From the NCBI RefSeq assembly GCF_015356855.1, contig NZ_ARXR01000011.1, positions 30,768 to 94,767 on the forward strand: a DNA stretch of 64,000 bases. Direction: 5' to 3'. Below the pieces are notes generated by a model that did not search any database, was not told the DNA's origin, and worked only from the letters and a program-made list of their open reading frames with translations. This document shows, piece by piece, positions 47,609 to 57,245 of the stretch. Origin of the DNA: Alloalcanivorax venustensis ISO4. Lineage in GTDB: Bacteria > Pseudomonadota > Gammaproteobacteria > Pseudomonadales > Alcanivoracaceae. Positions within the stretch are counted from its first letter, which is position 1. Every line of letters begins with the position of its first letter. Both the position numbers and the translations under genes were made by a program.

Positions 47609-49429
47609 ATGGAACTCTCCGTACCTTTGCAGTTGGCCCTGATCACCGTGGTGGCGTTTGTCTGCCAGTGGGCCTCCTGGCGCATCAAGCTGCCCGCCAT
47701 TTTACCGTTGCTGCTGTCCGGCCTGTTGTTGGGCTCGGTGGCCGGTCTGATCCAACCCAAGCAGTTATTCGGAGATCTGCTGCTGCCCGGGGTGTCCCTG
47801 GCGGTGTCGATCATTCTGTTCGAGGGCGCCCTCACCCTTCGCTTCAGCGAGATCCGCGGCCTGGAAAAAACCGTGCGCCGGCTGGTCACCTGGGGGGCGC
47901 TGATCACCTGGGGCGTGGTGACGCTGTCCGCCTGGGGCCTGCTGAATCTGCCCTTGGAGCTGGCGCTGCTGTTCGGCGCCCTGGTGGTGGTCACCGGCCC
48001 CACGGTGATCGTGCCGTTGCTGCGCAGCGTGCGCCCCAAGGCGAGCGTGGCGCGGCTGCTGCGCTGGGAAGGCATCGTGATTGACCCGCTGGGCGCGATC
48101 CTGGCGGTACTCGCCTACGAGCTGGTGGTGGCCACCGGCCAGCAGGGTGCCCTGCTGCACGGGCTGTGGCTGTTCTTCCAGGCGATCGCCGTGGGCGCCG
48201 CCATGGGCGGCGCCGTGGCGCTGGCGCTGAGCGCCTTGCTGAGCCGCCACCTGGTGCCGGAGTATCTGCGCAGTTTCCTGGTGCTGTCCTCGGTGATCGG
48301 CTCCTTCGTGCTGTCCAACAGCATCAGCGAGGAATCCGGCCTGGTGACGGTGACCGTGGCCGGCATCGTGATGGCCAACCGCAAGGGCGTGCGCACCGAC
48401 GACATTCTCCACTTCAAGGAGAACCTGTCGGTGATGCTGATTTCGGTGCTGTTCATCGTGCTGGCCGCGCGCCTGGAAATGGAGCAGCTGCTGAGCCTGG
48501 GCGCCACCGCCCTGCTGGTGCTGGCGATCATCCAGCTGGTGGCGCGGCCGTTGTCGGTGTGGGTGGCGACCCTGGGCAGCAGCCTGAACTGGCGCGAGAA
48601 GGCGCTGCTGGCGTGGATCGCGCCGCGCGGCATCGTCGCCGCGGCGGTGTCCGCCCTGTTCGCCCAGCGTCTGGAAGAAAACGGCGTGGCCGGCGCCGAG
48701 CTGCTGGTGCCGCTCACCTTCATGGTGATCATCGGCACGGTGGCGCTGCAGAGCGTCACCGCCCGGCCGCTGGCGCGGCTGCTCAAGGTGGCCGAGCCGG
48801 GCCCCAGGGGCTTCCTGATCATCGGCGCCAATCCGGTGGCCCGCGCCATCGGCCAGACCCTGAGCCAGAACAATTTCCCGGTGATCCTCACCGATTCCAG
48901 TTGGGAGAGCATCCGCACCGCGCGCATGGAAGGGCTGCCCACCTTCTACGGCAACCCGGTGTCCAGCCACGCGGATCAGTACCTGGACCTGGTGGGCTAC
49001 GGCAAATTGCTGGGCCTGAGCCCGCGCCGGGAACTGAACACCATGGCGACCATGCGCTACCGTCTGGAATTCGGCGAACCGAATGTCTACAGCCTGCCCT
49101 GGCAGAGTGAGAAGGAAGAGAAGCACGACGTGGCCGCGCACCACCGGGGCGCCACCCTGTTCGGGCCGGACATGACCTATGCCCGCCTCGCCAGCCTGCT
49201 CAGTCAGGGCGCGGACATCCGCAAGACGCGGATCACCGAGGAGTTCGACTTCAAGGCCTATCTGGCGGTGGAGAACCGGCAGGTCTGGCCGCTGTTCGCG
49301 GTGGACAGCAAGGACCGGATCCACGTGTTCACGTCCGAGTCCCAGCCGGAGCCCCGGGCCGGCTGGTCGGTGATCGGTTTGATCAAGGAAGAGCAAAGCG
49401 CCGAAGAGAACGGCGACCAGGCGTCCTAG
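47609..49429 (+). CDS. CPA1-type Na+/H+ antiporter with C-terminal TrkA-N-like domain
   Basis: A 606-aa protein. The N-terminal 400 residues form about 12-13 membrane helices, with the CPA1 motifs FEGALTLRFSEIRG and VVTGPTVIVPLLRSVRP and a GIVAAAVSALFAQRL segment. The cytosolic part starts with a Rossmann-like RGFLIIGANPVARAIGQTL nucleotide site followed by about 180 residues. Likely exchanges Na+ or K+ for H+ with NAD(H)-type regulation. Its stop shares CTAG with the convergent MerR-family gene. Confidence 0.92.
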   Translation: MELSVPLQLALITVVAFVCQWASWRIKLPAILPLLLSGLLLGSVAGLIQPKQLFGDLLLPGVSLAVSIILFEGALTLRFSEIRGLEKTVRRLVTWGALITWGVVTLSAWGLLNLPLELALLFGALVVVTGPTVIVPLLRSVRPKASVARLLRWEGIVIDPLGAILAVLAYELVVATGQQGALLHGLWLFFQAIAVGAAMGGAVALALSALLSRHLVPEYLRSFLVLSSVIGSFVLSNSISEESGLVTVTVAGIVMANRKGVRTDDILHFKENLSVMLISVLFIVLAARLEMEQLLSLGATALLVLAIIQLVARPLSVWVATLGSSLNWREKALLAWIAPRGIVAAAVSALFAQRLEENGVAGAELLVPLTFMVIIGTVALQSVTARPLARLLKVAEPGPRGFLIIGANPVARAIGQTLSQNNFPVILTDSSWESIRTARMEGLPTFYGNPVSSHADQYLDLVGYGKLLGLSPRRELNTMATMRYRLEFGEPNVYSLPWQSEKEEKHDVAAHHRGATLFGPDMTYARLASLLSQGADIRKTRITEEFDFKAYLAVENRQVWPLFAVDSKDRIHVFTSESQPEPRAGWSVIGLIKEEQSAEENGDQAS

Positions 49430-49848
49430 CGGGGCGCCGCCGATTCGGCGTTGAAGGAATCGATCAGGCCGCACACCCTGCCGTCGCCCAGATGGCAGTC
49501 CGGGGCCCGCGACCAGTCGTCCATGGCGGCGCGCATGCGCGCGCTCAACTCGCTCAGTTCACGGATGCGCGCTTCCACTTCGGCGAGGCGCGCCTCTATC
49601 AACGACCGCACCCTCGGGCACGGCGTTTCCCCGCCCTCCGACTCTTCGATCAATTCACGCACGTCGCCGAGCGTGAAGCCCAGGCTGCGTGCTTTCAGCG
49701 CGAAGCGCAGCCGCGACAGGTCGACGCCGTTGTACTGGCGGTAGCCGTTGTGTGGGTCGCGACGCGGGGTCAGCAGGCCCAGATCGGTGTAGTGGCGAAC
49801 GGTTTCGGCGGTGGTGTCGGCCCGCCGGGCCAGATCGGTAACGCGCAT
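49426..49848 (-). CDS. MerR-family transcriptional regulator, putative metal sensor
   Basis: A 140-aa regulator. The N-terminal winged helix (RVTDLARRADTTAETVRHYTDLGLL) is followed by a dimerisation helix and a C-terminal loop. Cysteines at C77, C118 and C126 (PDCHLGDGRVC) place it near the CueR/ZntR/CadR metal-sensing groups. The C-x7-C spacing is as in CueR, while C77 is as in MerR/ZntR, so the metal cannot be called. No metal efflux gene is adjacent. Not related closely to the transposon MerR. Confidence 0.86.
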   Translation of the reverse strand: MRVTDLARRADTTAETVRHYTDLGLLTPRRDPHNGYRQYNGVDLSRLRFALKARSLGFTLGDVRELIEESEGGETPCPRVRSLIEARLAEVEARIRELSELSARMRAAMDDWSRAPDCHLGDGRVCGLIDSFNAESAAPR

Positions 49849-49887
49849 GGCGATCGACTCCGGTAATGCAAAGGTAGCGTTCGGGGC

Positions 49888-51402
49888 TCAGGCGGCGGCC
49901 CGGTCCCGGTCCGCCGGCGGCACGCCGTAAAAGCGCTCACGGATCTCTTCATAGCGGGCCCATTCCTGTTCCCAGCGGGCCGCGTCCCAGCCCAGCAGTT
50001 CGCCGGTGAGCGCGCGCAGCCGCTCCGCCAGGCCGGCGCCGCCGTCGCGGCGCAGCAGACCCAGCCGGGTGCGGCGCAGCAGCAGGTCGTCCAGATGCAC
50101 CACCGCCTCGTGGCTGAGCACCCAGCGCAACAGCGCCTCGTCGTCCTGGACGCCATGAAGGAACTGGTCCACCTGTTCCGGCGCGTCCGGCAGCGGCCGG
50201 AACAAGGGGGCGTTGCTGCGCCGGGCACGGCGCGCCTCCCGCGGGCCCAGCAGGCCGGCGGCGCAGAGCGCGTCCAGGGCGATCAGCCGGAAGGTGGTGA
50301 GCTTGCCGCCGCTCACGGTGACCACGCCGTTCTCTTCCCACACCGCGTGGTCGCGGCGCTCCTTGGAGGGATCCTTGCCGTCGCCGGAGGCGATCACCGG
50401 GCGCACCCCGGCCATGGTGGAGAGGATGTCCTCGCGGCCCAGGTTCACCTTCGGGAACTGTCCGTTGATCAGTTCCAGCAGGTAGTCCACCTCCGCGCCG
50501 CTGGCGCGGGCCTCCTGGTCCAGGCTGTCGCCGTGATCCAGGTCGGTGGTGCCGATGCAGGTGACCCCTTCCCATGGGAACACGAACACCGGCCGGTCGT
50601 CGCGGGGGTTGATCAGCGTCAGGCAGTCGGCCACCGGCAGCCGCGCCGGATCGACGAACAGATGGCTGCCGCGCAGCGGGCGGATGCGTTGCCCGGCGCC
50701 GCCCAGGCGGTTGGCCCAGGCGCCGGTGGCGTTGATCACCGCGCCGGCGTTCAGGGTCAGGCTGTCGCCGCTTTCCAGATCGGTGACGTCCACCCGGGCG
50801 CGGCCGTTCTCGGTGCGGCCGTTCTCGGTGCGGATAGCGGTGGCGCGGGCGTAATTGAGCGAACGGCCGCCATGCCGCGCCGCTTCCAGCAGGCAGCGCA
50901 CCACCAGCCGGCAATCGTCGGTGAGGGCGTCGGTGTAGCTCATGGCCCCGTTCAGGCCCGCCGTATCCAGCCCCGGCACCCGCATCAGCACCTGGGCGCG
51001 GGGCACGAAACGGTGGTCGCGAATGCCGGCCAGAAAGTCGTACAGCGACAGCACCGCGGTCATCGGCCAGCGCCCCGGGAACCGGCCGTCGCGCAGTGGG
51101 AACAGGTACTGGGCCCGCTCCACCAGGCCGGGCAGATCGCGCAGCAGCCGCTCCCGCTCGCGCAGGGCGTCGCGGGTCAGGCGCACTTCGCCCTGGGCGA
51201 TATAGCGCAGCCCGCCGTGGACCATCTTCGACGAGCGGCTGGAGGTGCCCCAGGCGAAATCCTGCTGTTCCAGCAGCAGCGCCTTGCGCCCCTGGCGGGC
51301 CGCTTCCAGCAACACGCCGGCGCCGGTGATGCCGCCGCCGATCACGATCAGGTCCCATTGTTCCCCGGCCAGTTCGGCCAGTGACGCACGCTTCGCCAGC
51401 AT
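49888..51402 (-). CDS. glpD: Aerobic glycerol-3-phosphate dehydrogenase
   Basis: A 504-aa membrane-associated FAD enzyme that oxidises sn-glycerol-3-phosphate to dihydroxyacetone phosphate and feeds quinone. The FAD site is LIVIGGGITGAGVLLEAARQG; other family blocks are FAWGTSSRSSKMVHGGLRYI, GWANRLGG-type NATGAWAN, and GVRPVIASG with VVTVSGGKLTTFR. Normal length. No glpF, glpK or glpR gene lies beside it here. Confidence 0.94.
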   Translation of the reverse strand: MLAKRASLAELAGEQWDLIVIGGGITGAGVLLEAARQGRKALLLEQQDFAWGTSSRSSKMVHGGLRYIAQGEVRLTRDALRERERLLRDLPGLVERAQYLFPLRDGRFPGRWPMTAVLSLYDFLAGIRDHRFVPRAQVLMRVPGLDTAGLNGAMSYTDALTDDCRLVVRCLLEAARHGGRSLNYARATAIRTENGRTENGRARVDVTDLESGDSLTLNAGAVINATGAWANRLGGAGQRIRPLRGSHLFVDPARLPVADCLTLINPRDDRPVFVFPWEGVTCIGTTDLDHGDSLDQEARASGAEVDYLLELINGQFPKVNLGREDILSTMAGVRPVIASGDGKDPSKERRDHAVWEENGVVTVSGGKLTTFRLIALDALCAAGLLGPREARRARRSNAPLFRPLPDAPEQVDQFLHGVQDDEALLRWVLSHEAVVHLDDLLLRRTRLGLLRRDGGAGLAERLRALTGELLGWDAARWEQEWARYEEIRERFYGVPPADRDRAAA

Positions 51403-51486
51403 GGTGTCTCCTTGGATTGTGTGAACGCTTTGCCTCCGGGTGGCACGACCGTTCCTTTTTCGCGGTCAGTCTGCTACAAACGCCGG

Positions 51487-52104
51487 ATGCCTTCATCCTA
51501 CTCATTATCCCCGGTTCTTTTGCAGCCGCATTGCACCCGCGCCGAATTCGACGCCGTGGTGGAGCTGCTGGCCCGCGCCTTCGTCGACGATCCGTTCTGG
51601 CGCTGGCTGTGCCGGCCGGAGGATTTCCAGGTCCGCTTGCGGCGCGGCATGGCCGCGCAGCTGCGCCACCTGGCCCTGCCCGGACGGGTCGATCATATAC
51701 CCGGTGTGGGGGCGGCGCTGTGGTCGCCGCCGGGCCAGTGGCGTCTGGGGCTGTGGCAGCAGCTTCGCTTCCTGCCCGACTTCGCGGCGATTACCGGGCT
51801 CACCCGCCTGCCCGGCCGCCTGGGCGGCATCCAGCATATTCAGCAACTGCATCCGAAGCGACCCCACTGGTACCTGCAGGTGCTGGGGGTGGCGCCGGAC
51901 CAGCAGGGGCGCGGCCACGCCCGCCGCCTGCTGGCGCCGGTGCTCGCCCTGTGCGACCGGGACCGCCACGGTGCCTTCCTGGAGACCTGCGAGCCGGACA
52001 ACCTGCCGCTCTACCGCCGCTTCGGTTTCGAGGTGATCCGCGAGGACCGGGTCACCGCCGACGGTCCTCCGATCTGGCTGATGTGGCGCCCGCCGCCGCT
52101 TTAA
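51487..52104 (+). CDS. GNAT-family N-acetyltransferase
   Basis: A 205-aa acetyltransferase. The acetyl-CoA-binding motif A is LQVLGVAPDQQGRGHARRLLAPVL, and motif B is CEPDNLPLYRRFGFEVI. The start MPSSYSLSPV is preferred because the upstream extension lies in the divergent glpD promoter region. Substrate unknown. Confidence 0.9.
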   Translation: MPSSYSLSPVLLQPHCTRAEFDAVVELLARAFVDDPFWRWLCRPEDFQVRLRRGMAAQLRHLALPGRVDHIPGVGAALWSPPGQWRLGLWQQLRFLPDFAAITGLTRLPGRLGGIQHIQQLHPKRPHWYLQVLGVAPDQQGRGHARRLLAPVLALCDRDRHGAFLETCEPDNLPLYRRFGFEVIREDRVTADGPPIWLMWRPPPL

Positions 52105-52223
52105 GAGACCGCGATCGCATCCCGGTGCTACCCTACTTTACCGATTTTTACCGCACCGCTATGGTTTCGGTGCCCTGATCGCTTATTGTTGAGCCACTCA
52201 GGAACAATGGATAACAAGGAGTA

Positions 52224-52892
52224 ATGATGAAACGCACTGCCGGATGCCTCTTACTGGCCGGGGCTTTGTCCCTGTCCGCTTGCAGCACCATCAATCCCTA
52301 CACTGGGGAAAAACAGACTTCCAAGGCCGCCGGCGGCGCCGCCATCGGCGCGGTGAGCGGCGCGCTGATCGGTATCGCCACCTCGGACAGCGCCAAGGAG
52401 CGCAAAGAGCGGGCCCTGGCCGGGGCCGGTATCGGCGCCATCGCCGGCGGCGGCGTGGGCTACTACATGGACGTCCAGGAAGCCAAGCTGCGTCAGAAAC
52501 TGGAAGGCTCGGGCGTTTCCGTCACCCGTGACGGCGAGAACATTATTCTCAACATGCCGGGTAACGTGACCTTCGACACCGACAGCACCCAGGTGAAATC
52601 CTCGTTCCGTTCCGTGCTGGACTCCGTGTCCGAAGTCCTCAAGGAATACGATTCCACCATGCTGCAGATCGCCGGCCACACCGACAGCACCGGCGGCGAC
52701 CGCTACAACCTGCTGCTCTCCCAGCAGCGCGCCCAGGCGGTGGCCGATGTGCTCAGCGGCTACGGCGTGCAGGCCGTGCGCATGGACGTGGTCGGTTTCG
52801 GCGAAACCCAGCCGATCGCGGATAACGGCTCGGCGTCAGGCCGCCAGCAGAACCGCCGCGTGGAACTGACCCTGATTCCCTACGAGGAATAA
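52224..52892 (+). CDS. OmpA-family lipoprotein (YiaD-like)
   Basis: A 222-aa outer-membrane lipoprotein. The signal peptide ends in a lipobox LSAC (Cys20). A glycine-zipper segment follows (GGAAIGAVSGALIGIATS; GAGIGAIAGGGVGYYMD), then a C-terminal OmpA peptidoglycan-binding domain (NVTFDTDSTQVKSSF; GHTDSTGGDRYNLLLSQQRA; GFGETQPIADN). Anchors the outer membrane to the cell wall. ATG 52224 or the adjoining ATG may be used; a clear ribosome site (AAGGAG) precedes both. Confidence 0.94.
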   Translation: MMKRTAGCLLLAGALSLSACSTINPYTGEKQTSKAAGGAAIGAVSGALIGIATSDSAKERKERALAGAGIGAIAGGGVGYYMDVQEAKLRQKLEGSGVSVTRDGENIILNMPGNVTFDTDSTQVKSSFRSVLDSVSEVLKEYDSTMLQIAGHTDSTGGDRYNLLLSQQRAQAVADVLSGYGVQAVRMDVVGFGETQPIADNGSASGRQQNRRVELTLIPYEE

Positions 52893-52914
52893 TCCAGGGC
52901 TCCGCGCCACCGCC

Positions 52915-54144
52915 TCAGGCGGTGCCGGCCCGGCGTAGCCGCCAGACCAGCACCGCCAGGGGCACCATCAGCATCACCACCAGCATGTACGGAAAACGGT
53001 GGTCGAGCGTGTAAAGCCCGGTGCCCACCAGCGGCCCGAGCACGAACCCCAGCGACGGACACGCACTGGCCAGCCCGGCCACCCTGCCCTGCTCCGAACT
53101 GTCCACCCTCAGGCTCGCCAGCGACATGATCGCCGGCATGCCGAAACCGATCCCCATACCCACCAGCATCACCGCCAGGGTCATCCCCAGACGGCTGTCG
53201 AACAGCCACAGCACGCCGGCGCCCAGGCCGATGGCCGGAACCGCCAGGGCCAGCAACACCAATGCCGGCGCGCGCAGCCATTGCACCACCAGAATCTGGC
53301 CGGTCAGCGAGGTGATCGCCGCCGCCATCATGGCGGTGCCCAGGGCGCCGGCCGCTTCGCTGGGCGACATGTTCAGCGCGTCCTGAAACAGAAAGCCCAG
53401 GGTTTGCTGAACCAGCGCGAAGCTCATGAACAGCACCACCCCGGTGATCAACAGATCGCGGAAACGGCGGTCGGTATAGGCGCGCAGGCCGGTGGCCAGC
53501 ACCGTGCGCCGGCGCTGCACCGGCGGCTCGCCGCGGTACGGCGACGGCGGCAGGAAGAACAGAATAAACACCGCCATCAAGGCCACCAGACCGGCCACCA
53601 GATAGAGCGGCAGCACCAGCGCCACCGCCGCCAGCATGCCGCCGATGCCCGGGCCCAGCACGGTGCCCAGGTTGTTGGCGGCGCCGATGCGGCCCATGCC
53701 GCGGGTGCGCGCCTCCGGCGCGGTGATGTCGGCGGTGTAGGCTGCCGCCGACGGCGGCGTGGCGGCCATGATCACCGCCTGGCTCATGCGCGCGGCGACC
53801 AGCAGCGCCACCAGAACGCCGCCGCTCACCCAGCCGGCCAGCCCGGCCTGGAACACCAGCGCGAACAGCAGTGTGCCGGTGGCGTAGCCGCTCAGGCCGA
53901 TGATCAGGATCGGCCGGCGGCCGTAGAGTTCACTGAGGTAGCCCCACACCGGGCTGGCCAGGGCGAAGGCCAGCGACGAGCAGCTGATGATCAGCCCCAC
54001 CTGGATCTCGGCCAGGCCGGTGGCCCGGCCCAGGGACGGCAGCAGCGTGAACACCAGGGTCTGGCCCAGGGCGGTGACGCCCACCGCGGCAAGCAGCAGG
54101 CTTTGGGTAAAGGTCGAGGATCTGGCAACCGGCGATAATGACAA
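52915..54144 (-). CDS. MFS transporter (TetA-like)
   Basis: A 409-aa permease with about twelve membrane helices. Motif A SPVWGYLSELYGRRPILIIGLSGYA lies between helices 2 and 3, and the motif-C-like GPGIGGMLAAV follows. It resembles drug-efflux proteins of the DHA1 family. A run of small, glycine-rich helices makes the substrate impossible to predict. Downstream of no obvious regulator. Confidence 0.9.
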   Translation of the reverse strand: MSLSPVARSSTFTQSLLLAAVGVTALGQTLVFTLLPSLGRATGLAEIQVGLIISCSSLAFALASPVWGYLSELYGRRPILIIGLSGYATGTLLFALVFQAGLAGWVSGGVLVALLVAARMSQAVIMAATPPSAAAYTADITAPEARTRGMGRIGAANNLGTVLGPGIGGMLAAVALVLPLYLVAGLVALMAVFILFFLPPSPYRGEPPVQRRRTVLATGLRAYTDRRFRDLLITGVVLFMSFALVQQTLGFLFQDALNMSPSEAAGALGTAMMAAAITSLTGQILVVQWLRAPALVLLALAVPAIGLGAGVLWLFDSRLGMTLAVMLVGMGIGFGMPAIMSLASLRVDSSEQGRVAGLASACPSLGFVLGPLVGTGLYTLDHRFPYMLVVMLMVPLAVLVWRLRRAGTA

Positions 54145-54200
54145 AGAGGGCCTCCTATCGGGCCCGCTAATATATCACCTTCGTTGCCCTATCGCCGCCG

Positions 54201-54653
54201 CTAGTTGTTTTCTTCGGAAAGCAGGAAGTGGGCCCGGGCGATGGTGATCGGCTCTTCCCGGCGTTTCTGCCAGGCGCTGATGTGCACATTGGCGATGCGA
54301 CGGCCCAGGCGGGTGATGCGGCATTCGGCGAAGGTGTCGCGGAACAGGCCGGCGCGCAGGTAGTCGATGGTGAAATCGATGGTCTTGGGCACCTTGGGCT
54401 CGCCCATTTCCAGCAGGATGAAGATGATCGCGGCCTGCTCCATGAAGCCGGCCACGGCGCCGCCGTGCAACGCCGGCAAGGTGGGGTTGCCGATATTGTT
54501 TTCGTTGCGCGGCAGAATGAAGGTCAGTTCCTCGCCCTGCACCAGCAACTCGATACCCAGGAAGCGGGCATAGGGCACCCGGTCCACCAGGTCCTGGTAG
54601 TTGGCTTCGCCGTTGCGGCAGGCTTCGATCAAGGCTTTCAGTGAATCGGTCAT
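54201..54653 (-). CDS. PaaI-family hotdog thioesterase
   Basis: A 150-aa hotdog-fold thioesterase. The helix motif LPALHGGAVAGFMEQAAIIFIL carries the HGG signature, followed by TIDFTIDYLRAG and the CoA-facing end ARAHFLLS. It overlaps the following paralogue (stop/start share a base), so the pair is cotranscribed. Probably hydrolyses an acyl- or aryl-CoA. Confidence 0.9.
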   Translation of the reverse strand: MTDSLKALIEACRNGEANYQDLVDRVPYARFLGIELLVQGEELTFILPRNENNIGNPTLPALHGGAVAGFMEQAAIIFILLEMGEPKVPKTIDFTIDYLRAGLFRDTFAECRITRLGRRIANVHISAWQKRREEPITIARAHFLLSEENN

Positions 54654-55132
54654 CAGGACACCACCCGCCCGTTTTTATCCAGTTTCATGCGTGTGTAGGT
54701 GGCCAGGCCGGTGGCCACCGGCTCCCCCTCTTCCTCGCCCTCTTCCCAGGTGGTCAGCCGCACGAAGGTGACGTTGGGCGTGAGCCGGTAGCAGCTGGCG
54801 TAGCAGATCACCGCCTTGCCCGGTGTCGGGGCGTGCAGGTGGTCGACGCGGAAATCGATGGTCGGCGTGATTTCGAAGTTGGGGTACAGGCGGCAGCTGT
54901 TCGCCATGCCGCCGGCCTGGTCCATCATCGCGAAGATGGCGCCGCCGTGCAGCACACCGGTGTCCGGGTTGCCGACCAGGTCCTCGCGCCAGGGCAGGCG
55001 CACACGGACGCCGTCTTCTTCGGCGCTGAGCACTTCCATACCCAGGTTGCGGGAATGGCGCACGGTCTCCAGGGACCGGTTACAGACGTCCATGCGGGTG
55101 TAAGGGGGCTTTGAATTTGTCACGGGGGCCAA
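54653..55132 (-). CDS. PaaI-family hotdog thioesterase (paralogue)
   Basis: A 159-aa hotdog thioesterase. The HGG motif is DTGVLHGGAIFAMMDQAGGMAN, followed by TPTIDFRVDHLHAPTPGKAV. It shares fold and motif order with the gene after it but only limited identity. First gene of the pair, transcribed divergently from the PHA synthase-like gene with a 74-bp gap. Confidence 0.9.
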   Translation of the reverse strand: MAPVTNSKPPYTRMDVCNRSLETVRHSRNLGMEVLSAEEDGVRVRLPWREDLVGNPDTGVLHGGAIFAMMDQAGGMANSCRLYPNFEITPTIDFRVDHLHAPTPGKAVICYASCYRLTPNVTFVRLTTWEEGEEEGEPVATGLATYTRMKLDKNGRVVS

Positions 55133-55206
55133 TGCTCTGTTACTGCGGGCCCGGCAAGATTACCGCCTACCCTTACTCGGGATCAATTGCTATCAGCGGA
55201 GCCTCC

Positions 55207-56331
55207 ATGGCACCACGTCCTTCCGTGAAATCATCACTGCGCGCATTGAGCCATATGGTGGAGCGCCGCCGTCATCCGCGGCGCTTCATTCAGACCGACA
55301 AAACACCCTGGGACGAAATTTACCGCAACGGCATCATGGCGCTGCGTCATTACAGTTTGCCGCCGATGGCGCGGATTCCGGTCGGCGACGAGGAGATACC
55401 GGTACGGCGGGAGAAGCATCGTATTCCGCTGATTCTGGTGCCGGCGCTGGGCATCCACTGCTGGACCTACGACCTGATGCCCAACCGGTCCATGGTCCGT
55501 TATCTGATGGCGCGCGGCCACGACGTCTATCTGATCGACTGGGGCCAGCCGTCCCAGGCCGACCGCGACCTGGACCTGGACACCTACGTGAACCAGTGGT
55601 TGCCGCAGGTGGTGGAGCGGGTGCGCGAGCACACCGGGTCGGACCAGGTGAATCTGCTCGGCTACTGCATGGGCGGGCTGCTGTGCATGCTCTATCTGGG
55701 CAGCCACCCGGGGGCGCCGGTGCGCAGTCTGTCGACCATCGCCAGCCCGGTGAATTTTCATAAAAGCGGGCCGTTCGGCAAGATTTTCAGCCTCGCGGCG
55801 ATCCCCGCCATGCAGGCCCACGACTGGTTCCAGGTGCGCCTGGAGCCGCTCGACAGCAAGCTGTTCCACATTCCCGCCCGGCTGCTGTCGCTGGGCTTCA
55901 AGATGACCAACCCGCCGGGGCTGGTGCAGTCCTATGTGGATTTGCTGCGCAATATGGGCGACCGGGACTACCTCACCGAGTACATGACCATGGGCCAGTG
56001 GTTCAACGACATGGTCGATTACCCGGGGGCGGTGGTGCGCGAAGTGATCGAGAAGATGGTGCTCGCCAACAGCCTGGCCGACGGCCGTCTCAGCATCGGC
56101 GGGCGGCCGGTGGATTTCGGCGCCATCACCCAGGATCTGCTGGCGTTCGGCGGACGCACCGACCGCATCGTCAGCCTGCGCGCCGCGCGGGAGATTCTCA
56201 AAGTGGTGGGCAGCCGCGAGAAGCGGTTCGAGGAAGCCCCCGGCGGCCACGCCGGGGTGTTCGCCGGCAGCAAGGCGCCCGGCCAGTGCTGGCGGGTGAT
56301 CGCCGACTGGCTGGAGGCGCGCGCCGACTGA
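55207..56331 (+). CDS. phaC: Class III-like poly(3-hydroxyalkanoate) synthase subunit PhaC
   Basis: A 374-aa alpha/beta-hydrolase-fold polymerase. The lipase-like box has Cys instead of Ser, LLGYCMGGLLCML, the hallmark of PHA synthases. An Asp in FGGRTDRIVS and a His in PGGHAGVFAG complete the triad. PWDEIYRNG and the LIDWGQPSQADRDLDLDTYVNQWL block are also typical. The length fits class III PhaC (about 355 aa), which normally needs PhaE; no phaE, phaA or phaB is adjacent. Start at MAPRPSVKSS. Confidence 0.9.
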   Translation: MAPRPSVKSSLRALSHMVERRRHPRRFIQTDKTPWDEIYRNGIMALRHYSLPPMARIPVGDEEIPVRREKHRIPLILVPALGIHCWTYDLMPNRSMVRYLMARGHDVYLIDWGQPSQADRDLDLDTYVNQWLPQVVERVREHTGSDQVNLLGYCMGGLLCMLYLGSHPGAPVRSLSTIASPVNFHKSGPFGKIFSLAAIPAMQAHDWFQVRLEPLDSKLFHIPARLLSLGFKMTNPPGLVQSYVDLLRNMGDRDYLTEYMTMGQWFNDMVDYPGAVVREVIEKMVLANSLADGRLSIGGRPVDFGAITQDLLAFGGRTDRIVSLRAAREILKVVGSREKRFEEAPGGHAGVFAGSKAPGQCWRVIADWLEARAD

Positions 56332-56334
56332 GCC

Positions 56335-57144
56335 CTACTCGGGCGGACCGATGGTGGGCTTGGCGACCTCGGAGGTGGCCAGCTCCACCGCCTGCTGCAG
56401 GCTGCTGGTCATCTGCGAGGTATAGCGGTAGACCAGGAACGGCACCGCGTCGTCACCGAACTTGAGCATGGAAGAGCGGATGAACCCCCACTTGAGAGCG
56501 GCCTGCTCCAGGGTGCGGTTGAGGTTGCCGTCGCCACGGTGGGCGGCCTGCACTCGCTTGAGCCGGTCGGAAAACGCCGGCACCGCCTGCTCGAAGGCGC
56601 CGCGATCCTGTTGCCCCTCACCGTCGTCGTAGTTGTTGTCGGCGATGATCGCCACGTAGGACGAGGTCAACTGCTGCAGCTCGCTGATCAACCCGTGGAC
56701 GTCGTCGTAGTCACCGTCGGCGGCGCCTTCGAAGTCGTCGATGCCGGCGGCCATCTCCGCCGGCAGGTCGTCCAGCCGCCGCGGATCGCCGGACGCCGCT
56801 TCGCCCTCGGCGTCACCCGGAGCCGGCAGCGCCTGGTCGGCGGCCATGCGCTGCCACCGGTCGGTGAGATCCGCGACCAGGGCCCGCTCCGCGTCGGACT
56901 CGCTGGCGGCGCGCAGTTCATCCAGCGCTTCGGCGGCCTGCTGAGCGGCTTCGTTGAGCGCTACCCGGTAGGTGTCGTTGCCGTCCATCACGGCATACAT
57001 GTGATAATCCGTGCGCACTTGCCAAAGATGGTGCTCCAGATCCTCCAACTGGGCGCGGCTCAGAGCCGCGCTCGCGGCCATCGGGGCCACCAGCCCGGTT
57101 ATCGACAACACCACCGCCAAGGCGCCCCTGGAAAGGGTTCGCAT
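56335..57144 (-). CDS. Exported helical protein of unknown function
   Basis: A 269-aa protein with a signal peptide (residues 1-27, VVLSITGLVAPMAASAA). Helical segments follow, with acidic loops (DFEGAADGDYDDVHG; ADNNYDDGEGQQD) and a C-terminal SSMLKFGDDAVPFLVYRYTSQM. Faint resemblance to the sensor part of PilJ-type proteins; I do not assign a function. Convergent with phaC (3-bp gap). Confidence 0.75.
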   Translation of the reverse strand: MRTLSRGALAVVLSITGLVAPMAASAALSRAQLEDLEHHLWQVRTDYHMYAVMDGNDTYRVALNEAAQQAAEALDELRAASESDAERALVADLTDRWQRMAADQALPAPGDAEGEAASGDPRRLDDLPAEMAAGIDDFEGAADGDYDDVHGLISELQQLTSSYVAIIADNNYDDGEGQQDRGAFEQAVPAFSDRLKRVQAAHRGDGNLNRTLEQAALKWGFIRSSMLKFGDDAVPFLVYRYTSQMTSSLQQAVELATSEVAKPTIGPPE

Positions 57145-57245
57145 AGCATCTCCTATTGCATTTCTTTTGTTGCCCAGCCCGAGGACAAACGCGGCAAAGA
57201 TAGTACATAGCGCCGCCTTTTACCAATGCGCAATATTGCGCCGGG

